A stretch of 64,000 nt of DNA from Myxococcales bacterium. Lineage in GTDB: Bacteria; Myxococcota_A; Polyangia; Haliangiales; Haliangiaceae. A program made the position numbers and the translations under genes. The stretch covers positions 1-64,000 of the forward strand of contig JADJGV010000019.1 of the NCBI GenBank assembly GCA_016707895.1, written 5' to 3'. This document shows, piece by piece, positions 34,838 through 46,800 of the stretch (positions are counted from its first letter, which is position 1; every line of letters starts with the position of its first letter). The notes under the pieces are model-generated. The model was not told the DNA's origin, searched no databases, and worked only from the letters and a program-made list of their open reading frames with translations.

Positions 34838-37800
34838 GTGACGCTCTCATCCTCGACACCGATCGCCCTCCTGCCGGTTCGCATCGAGACTCGGTTCGCC
34901 GACGACGCCGACGGAACCGTGGTGCTGCGCGTGCGGATCTTTCCCGATCAGATCCACGTCGATGCCCACGATCCGCGGCCGACCCAGCGCGAGAATCAGG
35001 CGCTCGCCGGCTGGCTGGCCAGCGCGCGCGATCTCGCGGCGTGGCGCGATCTGATCGCGCGGGTCGGGGCGCGTCGCGCCGCGTACCTCGCGACCGCGAA
35101 CGAGGTGTTCGATCCGGAGCTCGAGCGACCGAACGCGTGGTCGCAGGCGCCGCGCGCTCGTCTCCTGCCCGACCGCTGGCAGGTGGTGGTTGAACAGCAA
35201 GATGGCGCCGTCCAGACGTGGCGGGCGACCACCGCCGACGTGAAGCCCGATCTCGCGGTCGGGCTCTCCCCCGACGACCCCGGCGAGATCAGCGCCGGCT
35301 CGATCGAGCTCAGCGCCGACCTCGCGTGGCTCGCCGACTACGGCGCGGCGGTCGACGCGGGGATGGCGGTGACCGTGCGTCTGGCCACGAGTGTGGTCGG
35401 CCCGTTGCGCGTGATCGTGTTCGGAGTTCGCGATCGCGCTCCGGCAAGCGAGGCGACCGCGCTCGCCGATCTGCTCGACGCCCATCACTTCAGCGATGGG
35501 CTGTCGTTCCTGACCGCGGGGACGCCGACCAATCACACCGCCGAGGAGGCGGCCCCGTGGTCATCGGCGCGCGCCACCCCCGAGGACTCCTACGCGATCG
35601 AGCGCGAGGGCGGCCTGGCAGGTGCCGGATCGGTCGGCGAGGCGATGGCGACCGCGCTGGGCGTGCCGGCCGCCGTGTTCGATCGCGTCGATGCGGGCGC
35701 GCCAGCGGACCGCGACTGGAGCGCGGCCAACGATCAGACGGCGGCGATGCACCGCGCGCTGTGGCCGGCGACGCTCGGCTACTTCCTCGAGCAGATGCTC
35801 GACGGCGCCTTGCTGATAGGCGAGACCGTCGAGCAGGTGCGCGACCTGTTCGTCGGCTCGGTGCGCAGCCGCGGTCCCTTGCCGACGCTCAGGATCGGGC
35901 GCGATCCCTACGGAGTCCTGCCGATCCTCCCGCTGGCGGCGTGGCGCGAGTCGGCGCGCGATCGCGTCGACACCGGCATGGTCTCGATCCTGCGCGCGCT
36001 CCGCCTGGTGTGGACCGGTGAGGCGGCGCGCGCCCCGAGACTCACCGCGGCCGCGACCGACGAGGACTACGCGCGCGTGCTGGCGATGGCGCCGGTGTCG
36101 ACGACGTTCACGGGGCGCTCGGTGGTAGGCGCCGCGTACGCGTCGTACCTGTACGACTTCTTGCGGCGGCCGCTGGATCGCCCTTGGTGGCACAGGCAGC
36201 GCGAACTGGCGGTGCGGGGATGGCAGAAGGCGAAGCTGCCCGATCGCAACACGCGCCTGTCGCGCGCCAGCTACGACGCGGCTCACTTCGCGATCGCCGG
36301 AGCGGTAGCCCAGGCGTCGCTGGTCGGCGATCGTCTGGAGCCCAATTACCTCGCCACGCTGGTCGGCGCATCGCTCGACACCATCCGCGGCGCGCCCGAG
36401 CTCGTGGGCGGCACGCCGCTGCTCTATCGGCTCGCGCGCCACGCCGCCATGGCAAGCTTCCTCGCCGCCGCTCGCCGCGACCTCGCCGCGCAGACGCCGC
36501 CGCGCAACGTGCTCGAGCCCGAGATGATTGGTCTATCGACCGGGCTCGAGCCACCGTGGACCTGGCTCGACGAGACCGCATCGATCGGCGGCACACTGCG
36601 CGCCGCGCTGTCGGGAAAGGCCGCCGCGGCGCTCGCCGACCCCGCATTCGTCGACTGCTGGCAGGGGCTGGCGACCCTGGCCGATCTGTCGCCGCGTCGC
36701 CTCGACGCGCTGACCCGCGAGGCGCTCGATCTCGCATCGCACCGCCTCGACGCGTGGATTACTGCCGTGGCGTGGCGGCGGCTTCGCGCGCTCCGCGACC
36801 AGCAGTCCGGGATTCACGTTGGCGCCTACGGGATGGTCGAGAACGTGCGCCGCGCCTCGGGCGTGGCCGGCGCCGATGGTGGCTACATCCATGTCCCTTC
36901 GCTGGCCCATGCGCCGACCGCGGCGCTGTTGCGCAGCGGCTACCTCGCGCATCGCGACAATCCGCAGACTCCGTTCGCGGTCGACCTTCGCTCGGCGCGA
37001 GTGCGTGCGGCGCGCGAGGTCCTCGAAGCGATCCACGCGGGCGAGAGTCTCGGCGCCGCGATCGGTCGCCGCGTCGAGCGCGCGGTGCTGGAGGCGCATC
37101 CGCCGTTGTGGCAACACCTGCGGGGGTTGCGCATCGTGGCCGCGGCGCCGGGCACGGTGTTCCCCGAGCGCAAGACCGTCGACGGTGTCGGTCTGGTCAA
37201 GCTCGCGCACCCGCCTTCGCACTTGCCGTGGGGCGAGCACGGGCTACCCGCCGCCGGGACCACGCAGGCGACCGCGCTCGCGACGATCGTCGCCGACGCC
37301 GAGGCCGCGCTCGATGCGGTGGGCGATCTCCTGGTCGCCGAGAGCATCCATCAGCTCGCTTGCGGCAATCCTGGGCGGGCGAGCGGCGTGCTCGATGCGC
37401 TGGCCCTCGGCGGACCGGCTCCCGCCGAGCTGAGCGTCGCCGAGGTCCCGGTCGCCGGGATCGGGTTGTCGCACCGCGTGCTCGCGCTGGTGCCGGCCGA
37501 CGCCGGCGCCGACGGCTGGTCGGCGAGCCGGCGAGCGAGCGCCGAGCCTGCCCTCGAGGCGTGGTGCGGCCACATGCTGGGCACCGCGGCGAGCTACCAG
37601 CTCGCGGTTCGCTATCTCGCCACCGACGGCACGGTACTGGCATCGCCGACCATCGGGCTCGACGCACTCGGCTGCAGCGCGCTCGATCTGGTCGGCGCGG
37701 TCGCGCGCGACGAGCTAATCGCGCGCATCCGCGATGTCGCATGGAGCGCGCGTCCACCCGAGGCTTCGCAGGCCCTCGACGTCGCAATCGACTCGTCGCC

Positions 37801-38881
37801 GATCGCCGGACATCGTTCGCTCGACGACGCGCTCCTGCTGGGTGCCGCGGTCGCCGATGCCCTCGCGTCGGGACGCGCTGCGCGCGCGATCGATCTCGCG
37901 CCGACGTCCGATCAGCCCGATGTCGAGCCCGCGATCGACGAGGCCGTGGTCGCCGCCCTCGAAGCGCGCGGCGACGACCGCTGGCTCACCAGTGCGCTCG
38001 ATGCACTCGCGAGCGATCCCCGCGATGGATTGCGCCAGGCCGCGTCGCTCGGGGTCGCGGGTGCGATTCCCGCGATGGAGCCGACCGCGTGGCCCGCACA
38101 GGTCGCGGCCGCCGCCGCCGAGCTGACGGCGAGGCGAGCCCGCCTGGTCGCGTTGCCGCCCGCCGACACGCTGGCCGCGCGCCTCGCCCGAGCGATCGCG
38201 CGTCTCGGCCTCCTGGTCGGCGACGATCTTCCGATCGTTCCGCCGTTCGTGGCACCGACCTCCGATCTCGGCGCGAGCTTCGATGATCGTGGTGCCCTGC
38301 TCGATGACGATCCCGCGGCTCCAGCGGCGTGGCTGGCCAAGGTCGCGCAGGCGCGCCCCGAGCTGGCCGCGCTCGAGCGAGCGCTCCTGGTCGCCGACGT
38401 GCTCGAGCCAGGTGACGCGGCGCTGAATCTGCGCGTCGCGCAGCTGCCGCATGTCGCGGGCGAGCCGTGGATCGGTCGTGCCGTGTTCGGCGGTGAAGCG
38501 CCGCCGTCGGCGCGGCGCGGCTTCGCGTTCCACGCGCCGCTCGGCCTCGACCTCTCGCAACCGGTCGCCGGCTTGTTCATCGATGGATGGAGCGAGGCGG
38601 TGCCTCACGCCAACCAGACCACGGGCATCGCGTTCCAGGTGGCGCAGCCCACCGCCGCGCCGCCCCAGTTGATCTTGCTGGCGGTCGCGCCCGATCTCGC
38701 GGCGGCCGCGTGGAGCGACGACGTCGTCGAGCAGGTGGTGCGCGAGGCGTTCGACCTCGCCAAGCTCCGGCTGGTCGACGGCGATCTCGTCGACGACGGC
38801 GGCCACTACCTGCCCGGCCTCTACTTCGCGATCAACCTGGCGGGCCACACCGCATCGACCGACTTCACGGGAGGGACGTGA
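34838..38881 (+). CDS. Unrecognised giant protein B of the 32-47 kb module (1,347 aa)
   Basis: The GTG start lies one base after the stop of protein A (TGACGTG), so translation is almost certainly coupled. There is no signal peptide. The N-terminus TPIALLPVRIETRF..DGTVVLRVRIFPDQIHVDAHDP looks like a defined domain. A long mainly helical, Ala/Arg/Asp-rich body follows (about 230-1,180). The C-terminal about 150 residues (GFAFHAPLGLDLSQPVAGLFIDGWSE, then YLPGLYFAINLAGH) form a beta-rich end domain. I recognise no catalytic motif. Size and coupling suggest a structural part of a multi-protein assembly, which is inference only. Its stop overlaps protein C's ATG by one base. Confidence 0.7.
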   Translation: MTLSSSTPIALLPVRIETRFADDADGTVVLRVRIFPDQIHVDAHDPRPTQRENQALAGWLASARDLAAWRDLIARVGARRAAYLATANEVFDPELERPNAWSQAPRARLLPDRWQVVVEQQDGAVQTWRATTADVKPDLAVGLSPDDPGEISAGSIELSADLAWLADYGAAVDAGMAVTVRLATSVVGPLRVIVFGVRDRAPASEATALADLLDAHHFSDGLSFLTAGTPTNHTAEEAAPWSSARATPEDSYAIEREGGLAGAGSVGEAMATALGVPAAVFDRVDAGAPADRDWSAANDQTAAMHRALWPATLGYFLEQMLDGALLIGETVEQVRDLFVGSVRSRGPLPTLRIGRDPYGVLPILPLAAWRESARDRVDTGMVSILRALRLVWTGEAARAPRLTAAATDEDYARVLAMAPVSTTFTGRSVVGAAYASYLYDFLRRPLDRPWWHRQRELAVRGWQKAKLPDRNTRLSRASYDAAHFAIAGAVAQASLVGDRLEPNYLATLVGASLDTIRGAPELVGGTPLLYRLARHAAMASFLAAARRDLAAQTPPRNVLEPEMIGLSTGLEPPWTWLDETASIGGTLRAALSGKAAAALADPAFVDCWQGLATLADLSPRRLDALTREALDLASHRLDAWITAVAWRRLRALRDQQSGIHVGAYGMVENVRRASGVAGADGGYIHVPSLAHAPTAALLRSGYLAHRDNPQTPFAVDLRSARVRAAREVLEAIHAGESLGAAIGRRVERAVLEAHPPLWQHLRGLRIVAAAPGTVFPERKTVDGVGLVKLAHPPSHLPWGEHGLPAAGTTQATALATIVADAEAALDAVGDLLVAESIHQLACGNPGRASGVLDALALGGPAPAELSVAEVPVAGIGLSHRVLALVPADAGADGWSASRRASAEPALEAWCGHMLGTAASYQLAVRYLATDGTVLASPTIGLDALGCSALDLVGAVARDELIARIRDVAWSARPPEASQALDVAIDSSPIAGHRSLDDALLLGAAVADALASGRAARAIDLAPTSDQPDVEPAIDEAVVAALEARGDDRWLTSALDALASDPRDGLRQAASLGVAGAIPAMEPTAWPAQVAAAAAELTARRARLVALPPADTLAARLARAIARLGLLVGDDLPIVPPFVAPTSDLGASFDDRGALLDDDPAAPAAWLAKVAQARPELAALERALLVADVLEPGDAALNLRVAQLPHVAGEPWIGRAVFGGEAPPSARRGFAFHAPLGLDLSQPVAGLFIDGWSEAVPHANQTTGIAFQVAQPTAAPPQLILLAVAPDLAAAAWSDDVVEQVVREAFDLAKLRLVDGDLVDDGGHYLPGLYFAINLAGHTASTDFTGGT

Positions 38882-40509
38882 TGGCTTCGATCACGACCTG
38901 GGTCCGGCTCGAGCCCCGCGCGCGCGATCACGATCTGATGCCGGGGGTCGAGGCTCGCCTGCACGATCCGCTGTGGCTCCTGGCGCGGCAGTGGCAGCTC
39001 GGCGAGCTCGACGGAGCCGACGCCGGATCGGTGGTGACCGCGCACAGCGAGGCCGAGGTCGCGCGGATCGACGCGGCCCGCGGCGGCGAGGGCGAATGGA
39101 CCGCGCTCCATCCCGATCGCGCGCCGCTCGGCTCGGTCATGGGGCCGGCCCCCGACGAGGCGTCGGCGCGGCCACCGCTGGCGCGACGCGCACGAGGCGG
39201 TCGCCACCTCCAGCGTCTGCTGGCGGCCGCGGGTCTGCCGCCCGGCGAGATCGCCGCCTTCGTCGATCACTATCCGCTCGCGCTCGACGACGCCGAGCGC
39301 GCCGCGCTCGACGATCCCGATCGTCGGCTGTTCGCGGTGATGGCCGGCCGGGTGCCCGATGGCGATGCCGCGGCAGCGGCGCTGGCGGCGCTGCTCGCCG
39401 ATGCGTCGGCGCAGCTCCCCGACGACCTCGGCATCGCCGCCGAACGCATCGCCGCGGCATCGGCGGTGTGTCGCAGCTGGCTGGCATGGTACGCCGAGCT
39501 GAGCGCGACCTCGTCATCGCCGGCCTGGCGCGCCGAGCAGCTTGCCTATCGATACCAGGTTCGCGCGCCCGCCGCCGGCGGCGACATGATCTTGGCCGCT
39601 GCCAACGATCGCGACGGCGGTGTCCGCTGGTCGGACGTCGACGCCGCACGCGGCGACGCGCCACCGCGAGATGCCGCCACCCTCGAGGCCGCGGCGCTGC
39701 CATCGCGCGTGCGCTTCCGCGGCATGCCCACGCGCCGCTACTGGGAGCTGGAGGATGCGGCGGTGCACTGGCCGTCGATCGACGCCGGCCCCGGCGACGT
39801 GGGCCGACTCCTGTTCGTCGAGTACGGCCTCACCTTCGGCGACCACTGGCTGATGGTGCCGCTCGAGGCGCCGGCCGGCGCCGTCCTGCGGGTCACGTCG
39901 CTGTCGGTCACCGACACCTTCGGCGTGCGCCAGTCGGTGCGCGCGGCCGCCGATCTCGACGCCGATCGCGGTGACAGCTCGTGGCGGTTCCTCGAGCTGT
40001 CGCGCGACGCCGGCCTCGACGGGCCGCTGGTGTTCATCCCCCCCGCGGTCACCGCCATGTCGGGCCCGGTCCTCGCCGCGGTCGACTTCGCACGCGACGA
40101 CGTGGCCGATGTCCTCTGGGCGATCGATCGCATCACCCTCGGCGCCGATGGTCGGCCGCGTACCGTCGATATCGCGCCACCCACACCCGCAAGCGTCGCG
40201 ATCGCCACGTATCGACTCGGCCCCGACGTCGACCGCGCGTTCCATCCCTATCGATGGCGCGAGGGCGATGGCGCGCCGTCATTCACGCTCGCCAGCGTCC
40301 CGGGTGCATCCGCGATCGTGCGCGCCGATCTTCCCGCGCAGCTGAACAGCCACGCGCTCGCCACCGCCGCGCAGCGTCTGATCGAGCGGCCGTCGTTGTT
40401 CCGCACCGCCGACGGCGGCTATCACGTCGTTCACCTGCGGTCGTCGGTCGCCGTGTCGCCGCCGCCGACCCCCGCGCTCGAGTTCGACAAGGTGCAGGAG
40501 CCGTCATGA
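38881..40509 (+). CDS. Unrecognised protein C of the 32-47 kb module (542 aa)
   Basis: The ATG shares one base with the stop of protein B (TGATG). There is no signal peptide or membrane segment. The first 60 residues carry a striking motif set: SITTWVRLEPRARDHDLMPG, VEARLHDPLWLLARQWQLGE and LDGADAGS. A helical middle (about 100-230) and a beta-rich C-terminal half (VRFRGMPTRRYWELEDAAVHWP and later strands) follow. The family is unknown to me. A, B and C read as one translational unit. The last 79 bases overlap the 3' end of an oppositely transcribed lipoprotein gene. Confidence 0.7.
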   Translation: MASITTWVRLEPRARDHDLMPGVEARLHDPLWLLARQWQLGELDGADAGSVVTAHSEAEVARIDAARGGEGEWTALHPDRAPLGSVMGPAPDEASARPPLARRARGGRHLQRLLAAAGLPPGEIAAFVDHYPLALDDAERAALDDPDRRLFAVMAGRVPDGDAAAAALAALLADASAQLPDDLGIAAERIAAASAVCRSWLAWYAELSATSSSPAWRAEQLAYRYQVRAPAAGGDMILAAANDRDGGVRWSDVDAARGDAPPRDAATLEAAALPSRVRFRGMPTRRYWELEDAAVHWPSIDAGPGDVGRLLFVEYGLTFGDHWLMVPLEAPAGAVLRVTSLSVTDTFGVRQSVRAAADLDADRGDSSWRFLELSRDAGLDGPLVFIPPAVTAMSGPVLAAVDFARDDVADVLWAIDRITLGADGRPRTVDIAPPTPASVAIATYRLGPDVDRAFHPYRWREGDGAPSFTLASVPGASAIVRADLPAQLNSHALATAAQRLIERPSLFRTADGGYHVVHLRSSVAVSPPPTPALEFDKVQEPS

Positions 40510-41225
40510 CCCGGCTCGCTCCACATGCCACAGCGCTCGCCGTGGCGGTACCAGCCGGTCGACTCCTGCCACGGGCCGCTGGAGTGGTCGCTCGGCAGCC
40601 ACATCGAGTACGCGCCGTGTGGTTGGCCAGACGGCGTCCGGCATGTGATCGACGTGGAGCCTTTCTCCGCGTCGAGCCCCACCACAGGGGTTGCGCCATC
40701 GGGGCAAGGCTGAGCTCGCCGCCACCACTCGGCGACGGGCACGTGATCGATCGGACATATCCACGGACAAGACCCGTCCGGCTGATCCACCCGCGCGTCG
40801 AGCATCGTGGTGGTCCCCGCCGGCCTCGACATGTCGATCACGAGGTCGAGATGAAGCACGTACGCGTACATATCGAGCCCGGCAGCGACCACGGTCCGGC
40901 CCGACGCGGTCGCGGTGACGCGCACCGCGCCGAGCGACGGTCGCAGCTCGTAGCGACCAGTGGAATCGCTGACCGCGTGCACCGAGCCGGGATCAGGCCG
41001 CCAGGTGCCGCCGCCTTCGTAGCGCCAGCGAGCTCCATCGACGGTGACACCCGCCAGCGGATGTCCTCGCTCGTCGACGACGTTGCCGTAGATGACGGCC
41101 CCATTCAGCGTCACCGCCGGCTCGCGTGGGCAGGTGGCGAGCGGTGCGCTCGGTGCGGCCGGATTCGTGCGGTGCGCGCCGCTGCAGCCCGTCGCAGCCA
41201 CCGCCACCAGTGCGAGCTGTCTCAT
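40431..41225 (-). CDS. Lipoprotein with carboxypeptidase-regulatory-like domain
   Basis: This 264-residue protein has a short signal ending in VAATGC (lipobox). NGAVIYGNVVDERGHPLAGVTVDG..SDSTGRYELRPSLGAVRVTATASG (about 40-115) is a CarboxypepD_reg-like/transthyretin-like beta sandwich. A Cys-containing part with Trp/Gly repeats follows (PHGAYSMWLPSDHSSGPWQESTGWYRHGERCG), reminiscent of MORN-like strands. The last about 26 residues are antisense to protein C and look non-native, so the original 3' end may have been lost. TACTGT ends 6 bases before the ATG. It interrupts the module on the opposite strand. Confidence 0.65.
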   Translation of the reverse strand: MRQLALVAVAATGCSGAHRTNPAAPSAPLATCPREPAVTLNGAVIYGNVVDERGHPLAGVTVDGARWRYEGGGTWRPDPGSVHAVSDSTGRYELRPSLGAVRVTATASGRTVVAAGLDMYAYVLHLDLVIDMSRPAGTTTMLDARVDQPDGSCPWICPIDHVPVAEWWRRAQPCPDGATPVVGLDAEKGSTSITCRTPSGQPHGAYSMWLPSDHSSGPWQESTGWYRHGERCGMWSEPGHDGSCTLSNSSAGVGGGDTATDDRR

Positions 41226-41254
41226 TGCGTCACAGTACCACCAGAGGAAGGCTC

Positions 41255-43830
41255 ATGCCGCCGACACGTCCGCTGACACTCATCAGCTGGCGCGGAGATC
41301 CAATCTCGGATCGCGACATCCACGTCATCCGCGGAACGAAGTCGATCAAGCTACTCGACCGCATCACGTACGGCGAGGAGCTCGACGAGATCAACGTCAG
41401 CTGGTGGTTCGGTTGGGATCCCTTCCCTCCCGACGTCAAGTCGGTCAAGTTCACCCCGCTGTTCCAGACCGACGCCGGCACCAATGGCGGGTTCGGCGTA
41501 TCGGTCGACATCGACACCGGCGTGGTGACCGCTGGGCCTGCGGCCGGCGGTCTGGTCCTGCACAACTCCTGTTGAAGTGCGAGGTGACGTTCAAGGCAGG
41601 TGATGTCAAACGCGTCCTCTGGGTGCGGGTGCACGTTCACGACGAGGTGAAGCGTTGCTGGCTCACGCCGTCGCCGCTGACGGTGTTTCGCGGCGAGCCT
41701 GATCCCAAGGACGATCTCGACCCGCACAAGTGGCAGGCCTCCGCGCAACGCTTCTCCGTGCTCGCCGAGCTGGCAACCGCTGGCGAGCCAGACCCGCCAC
41801 TGGTATGCGACATCAGCCTGGTCCCCGGCATCAAGTGGACCTCGCTCACGACGGGTGTCACGATCGACGCCGCCGGCAAGATCACCCTCACCACGCTCGG
41901 CGACTTCAAGGTGAAGGCGGAGCTGCCGACGAGTTGGGGCGGCGCCGAGGCCGAGGGCGACGGGATCGCCGTCCTGGGCTGGCACGAGCAACCGGCCGAG
42001 CGGCGCCGCGCGTGGTTGCGGGCGGGCCCGGGCTCCGATCGGCTCGACGAGGTTCGCAACCTGCTCCTGGTCTCCGAAGGTTTCACCGAGGATCAAGAGC
42101 CGATCTGGGACGAGATGGTCATGACGCTGATCGACGATCTCGCACACAGCGAGGCCTTCCGCCCCATCGACCTCTTCCTCACCAACGACTCGCTGAACGT
42201 GTGGAGCCTCTTCGTTCCGTCACGCGAGCGCGGCTCCTCGGCCCTCTACGAGATCCGAGAGATGCCCGACAACCCCGCTTTCGGCGAGGGGATTCCGCGG
42301 GCCCGGTTCTCCGACACGATCTTGGACGTCGGTTGGTTGTGCGCGACGTTCGGCCTGCCGGTGCGCAGCGACGCGCCGCCCGCGAGCGCCGATGATCAGC
42401 AAGCGGCGTTTCTCAAGAAGATCGACGAGTGGAAGCTGCTCCGCGGCGGCGCGCCGAGTCCCACCAAGCGTGTATTCGATCAGTGGCTCGACTGGGCGAA
42501 GTGGTCGACCCGGACGCTCGCCGACGAGCGGGACACCGCGCTGGGGCTCGCCTACGGCGCCCGCCCGAGCTTCTCGGGCGACAACGTGGATCGTGGGGCG
42601 GTCTATCACCCGTTCCGCACCAAGCGCGCTGACCTGGACCTGCTGCTAGCCAAGGTGACCGACGGCGATGGTCCGCTGGTCGGCCATGCGTGGACGGCGG
42701 CCAACAGCAAGGATCGGTCGCTGGTGCTGGCGATCATCAGCGGTGGACGCGCGGGAGGAATCGAGAGCGACCGAAACATCGCATCGGCCTCGATTCACGA
42801 AGACGGGCGTCTCCTGGTGGCGAAGGTCGAAGCGACGGGCACCAGCCTCCGGCGCAAGATCATGCCCCATGACATTCCGAGGTCGCTCCTGTGGGACCGG
42901 CCGCGGATTGCTGGCTTTCAACGGGGCACGCTGGTGCACGAGCTTGCCCACGTGTTCGGCGTGGGCGACGAGTACTTCGAGCGCGAGAACCTGGGGCAAG
43001 CGATCCCCCCCCGGAGCGTTCCGTACGCCCGTGGCTGGCCCAACCTGCACGTCCCCAAGAAGGACGAGGACCTGGCCGGCGACAGACTACCCTGGCACTG
43101 GCCCCGCATCGCCAAGGCCGCGGTGCTGTCGTCTCCGCCCTGGAAGAGCGGCAGCGTGGACTGGGTCATTCCGCTGCGCGCGGGGCAGAAGCATCGCTTC
43201 AAGAACGGCGACATCGTGTTTCTGCGGCAGCGCCCGTTGCGTCGTGTGGTCGCGGGAAAGCTGACCGACGCGAAGATCAGCCCGCCGCTGGTCGTCACCA
43301 GCGACAATCAGGTCGGCGATCAGATCGTGGTGCAGGTCAAGGATGGCAGCACGATCGACCCGGCCGACTTCAAGACGGCACCCGGGGCCGAGAGCATCCT
43401 TTTCGTGCCGGTCCCGCCGTCGGCGGACGCCGCCCTGGCGGGCGAGACCATGGCGCAACTGGTGCCGCTCGTGGTGCGCAACTGGATCACGCAGACCAAG
43501 CTGCCACTCGACCGCACCGCCACGATGACGTGCAAGGATCTGCCGGCGGAAAACCAGCAGCACATCGATCCTCGCGAGCTGGTCGTCAACGCTCCGCCGA
43601 CCAGCGATCCGTACTGGGTACAGCGCCAGTGGGTGGGTGCGTTCGACGGAGGCGCTCGCTGGGCGTGCGGCGTCTTCCATCCGTCACCGTATTGCATGAT
43701 GCGCACCGCGACGGACACCGCGAGGTTCTGTCCGGTGTGCGCCTACGTCGTCGTCGACGCTGTCGATCCGTCGCTGCATGGCGAGGTCGACAAAGTCTAC
43801 GCTCCCGGCTACGTGGACCCCGAATCATGA
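41255..43830 (+). CDS. M64-like metallopeptidase, reading frame broken by one base near 41,560
   Basis: The first frame starts at ATG 41255 (AGAGGAAGG just upstream) and runs 106 codons to TGA 41573. The continuation lies in the next frame from about 41,545 to 43,830. One missing base would give an 858-residue protein. The N-terminal half has Ig-like strands (VSVDIDTGVVTAG; CEVTFKAGDVKRVLWVRVHVHDE). The core has LLVSEGFTEDQEPIWDEM, DLFLTNDSLNVWSLFVPS and GTLVHELAHVFGVGDEYFE (about 560), the zinc-binding HExxH plus DEY typical of peptidase family M64. No signal peptide is seen. The shift could be a sequencing error, a real mutation or recoding. The stop overlaps the DUF6603 start (ATGA). Confidence 0.75.
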
Positions 43831-46800
43831 GCGCGCTCCGCACCATCGCGCAGCGGTTGAGCGACGCGCTGCGTCCGCTCGAGCGCGCGCTCGCGTCGCC
43901 GGCCGGGTTTCGCTCGCTGCTCCTGCGGCTGGGCTGGCGCGCGTCGGACATCCCGCCCGAGTGGCAGGCGCTGGCGGCTGACGTCTCGACGGTGGCGAGC
44001 GCCGCTGGCGCGCTGGCCGACGATCCCGGCCTCGCCGACATGCTCGCCGCGTTCACCGCCGCGGGCCAGCTCCGCGATCATGTCAACGGCCTGTCGACCG
44101 CGCCGCCCGGGGTCGATAGCGCCGCCTTGCTCGCCGACCTGCGCGAGCGGCTCGTCGCGCGTCTCGTGATCGACGAGCTCGCGAAGAGCTTGCCGCGATC
44201 GTTCGCGCTCCTCCAGCTGCTCGGCGTCGTGCAGCGCGAGCCGATCTCCGCCACCGCGACCCGGCCCGCGCACGCGCACTACCGCATCGATCTCGATCCG
44301 CTGTCCACGCTGGTCCACGATCCGTCATCGCTCCCCGCGGCGATCTACCGAGCCGGCACCGCGCACTTCGACAGCGAGTGGGTCAACGAGATCCTGTTCG
44401 AGACCCTCTTGCGATTCCGTCTCCCGGCACGACTCGAGCGGACCGCCGCGACCTTGCCCGGCCACGACGCGGTCACCGTCGCCGGCAGCTACGTCCGTGT
44501 CCCGCTGCTCGACGTCCCGCTCGGCGACACCGTGATCAGCCTCGGCTTCACCATCGCCGCGCTGTCGCCGGACGCGGGCGGGCCCGGCCTGGTGCTCGCG
44601 CCGTGGCTGCCCGCGCTCACCGAGCCGATGCCGCTCGGCGGGGGCGCGTCGCTGCGCTTGATCACCGGCACCGGGGCGCCGCTGCAGGTGGCGCTGGTGG
44701 TGACTCCGAGCGGCGTCGCCGTCCACTATCCGACCGGCGCGATCCCGCTGACCGCCAGCGGCATCGGCGTCGCGGCCACCATCCCGCTGCCGGGTCGGCT
44801 CGGCCGCGCCAGCGGGACTCGCTTCGAGCTCGGCGGTGTCGTCGTCTCCCTGATCATCGGCGACGACGCGCACGGTGCGTTCGTGCGCGTCGGTGCTCGG
44901 CTCGACGGCGCCAAGCTGACCCTGGCGACCGGCGATCAGGACGGCGTGGTCAGTCGGGTCCTCGGCGCCCGCGATCTGTCGACCGAGGTGCCGATCGGCG
45001 TCGAGTGGTCGTCGCGCGACGGCATCTCGTTCACGCTCGGGCCCGGCACGCTCGGCGTACCGGGCGCCCTGCGCCTCGGACCGGTCGAGCTCGCCGACAC
45101 CGCGCTCGCGCTGTCGTCCGATGCGCATCGGCTTGGCGCGCGCATCACGTCGCGGGTGACGGTGGCGCTCGGGCCGCTGACCATCGCGCTCGATCGCCTC
45201 GGCGCCGGCCTCGAGATCGATCGCGATCATCCCGGCGCGCTCGGCCTCGGCCGCCTCGACGCATCGATCGTGTTGCCGACCGGCGCCGGCCTCACCATCG
45301 ACAGCGCGATCGTTCGCGGCGGCGGCTTCATCGAGCGCGATCCGGCGCGCGGCCGCTACGGCGGCGCGATCTTCCTCGACCTCCTCGGCATCCAGGCGAC
45401 CGGCGCCGCGCTGCTCGACACCCGCACACCCGAAGGTCGCGACCTGGTCTCGTTCGTCGCGCTGGTGTCGACGCGGTTCCCCGGCATCCCGATCGGCATG
45501 GGCTTCGTACTCGACGGTCTCGGCGGCCTGTTCGCGATCAACCGCCGCGCCGACGACGATCGCCTGCGCGCCGCGGTGCGCGCCGGGCAGATCGCCGAGC
45601 TCCTGCTCCCCGACGACCCTCGCGCCAGCCTACCTCACCTCCTGAAGCGGCTGGGCGAGCTGTTCCCGGTGGCGCCCGGTCGGTTCGTGGCCGGTCCCTC
45701 GGCGCAGATCGGGTGGGGCACGCCGCGCATGTTCGCGGCCGACGTGATGGTGCTGCTCGAGGCCCCGTCGCCGATCCGCTTCCTGTTGCTGGCCTCGGCG
45801 GCGCTCGGCCTGCCCACGCTCGATCATCAGATCGTCAAGATCCGCATCGACGCCTTCGGCGTCCTCGACCTCGGGCGCGGCACCCTCGCGCTCGACGCCT
45901 CGCTGCACGACTCGTCGCTGGCCGGCTACGCGCTCACCGGTGACATGGCGTTGCGACTCGGCTGGGGCTCCGCGCCGCACTTCCTCCTGTCGTTCGGCGG
46001 ATTCCACCCGCACTTCGTGCCGCCGCCGGGATTCCCGGCGCTGCGGCGGCTGGCCCTCACCGCCGGCGACAATCCGCAGCTGCGTCTCAGCGCGTACCTC
46101 GCGCTCACGTCCAACACCGCGCAGGTGGGAGCGCAGGCCGATCTCACCGCGTCGGGCGCCGGCTTCGAGATCAAGGCGCACCTCGGCTTCGACGCGCTGT
46201 TCGAGTTCGTCCCGTTCCACTTCGAGATCGAGATCACCGCGAGCGCGTCGCTGTCGTGGCACGGCCATCGACTCCTCGGCGTCGATCTCGACTTCGTGCT
46301 GAGCGGGCCGCATCCCTGGCACGCCAAGGGCGAGGCGACCTTCGGAATCCTGTGGTGGGACGTCTCGGTGGGCTTCGACGAGACCTGGGGCGATCGCACG
46401 CCGTTGCCGCCGCCGCCACCGCCGCAGATCGCCAAGGCGTTGCTCGACGCGCTCGCCGAGCGCTCGGCGTGGGCGTCCGAGCTCCCCGGCGGCGCGCCGT
46501 CGTGGGTGGTACTCGACAGCGCCGAGACCGGCGGCGACACCATCAAGGTCCATCCCTCGGCCGCGCTGGTCGTGCGACAGCGCGCGGTGCCGCTCGGCTA
46601 CGACATCACGCAGTTCGGCAACGTGCCGCTGTCGGGCCCGAAGCGGTTCGCCGTCAGCCACGTGAAGGTCGGCACCGACGAGGCCGCGGCGCCGCCGGTC
46701 AAGGATGCGTTCGCGCCCGGACAGTTCACTCGGCTCCGCAGCGACCAGCGACTGGTCGCGCCGTCGTTCGAGTCGCTGCAGTCGGGGGTGCGCGTCGGCG

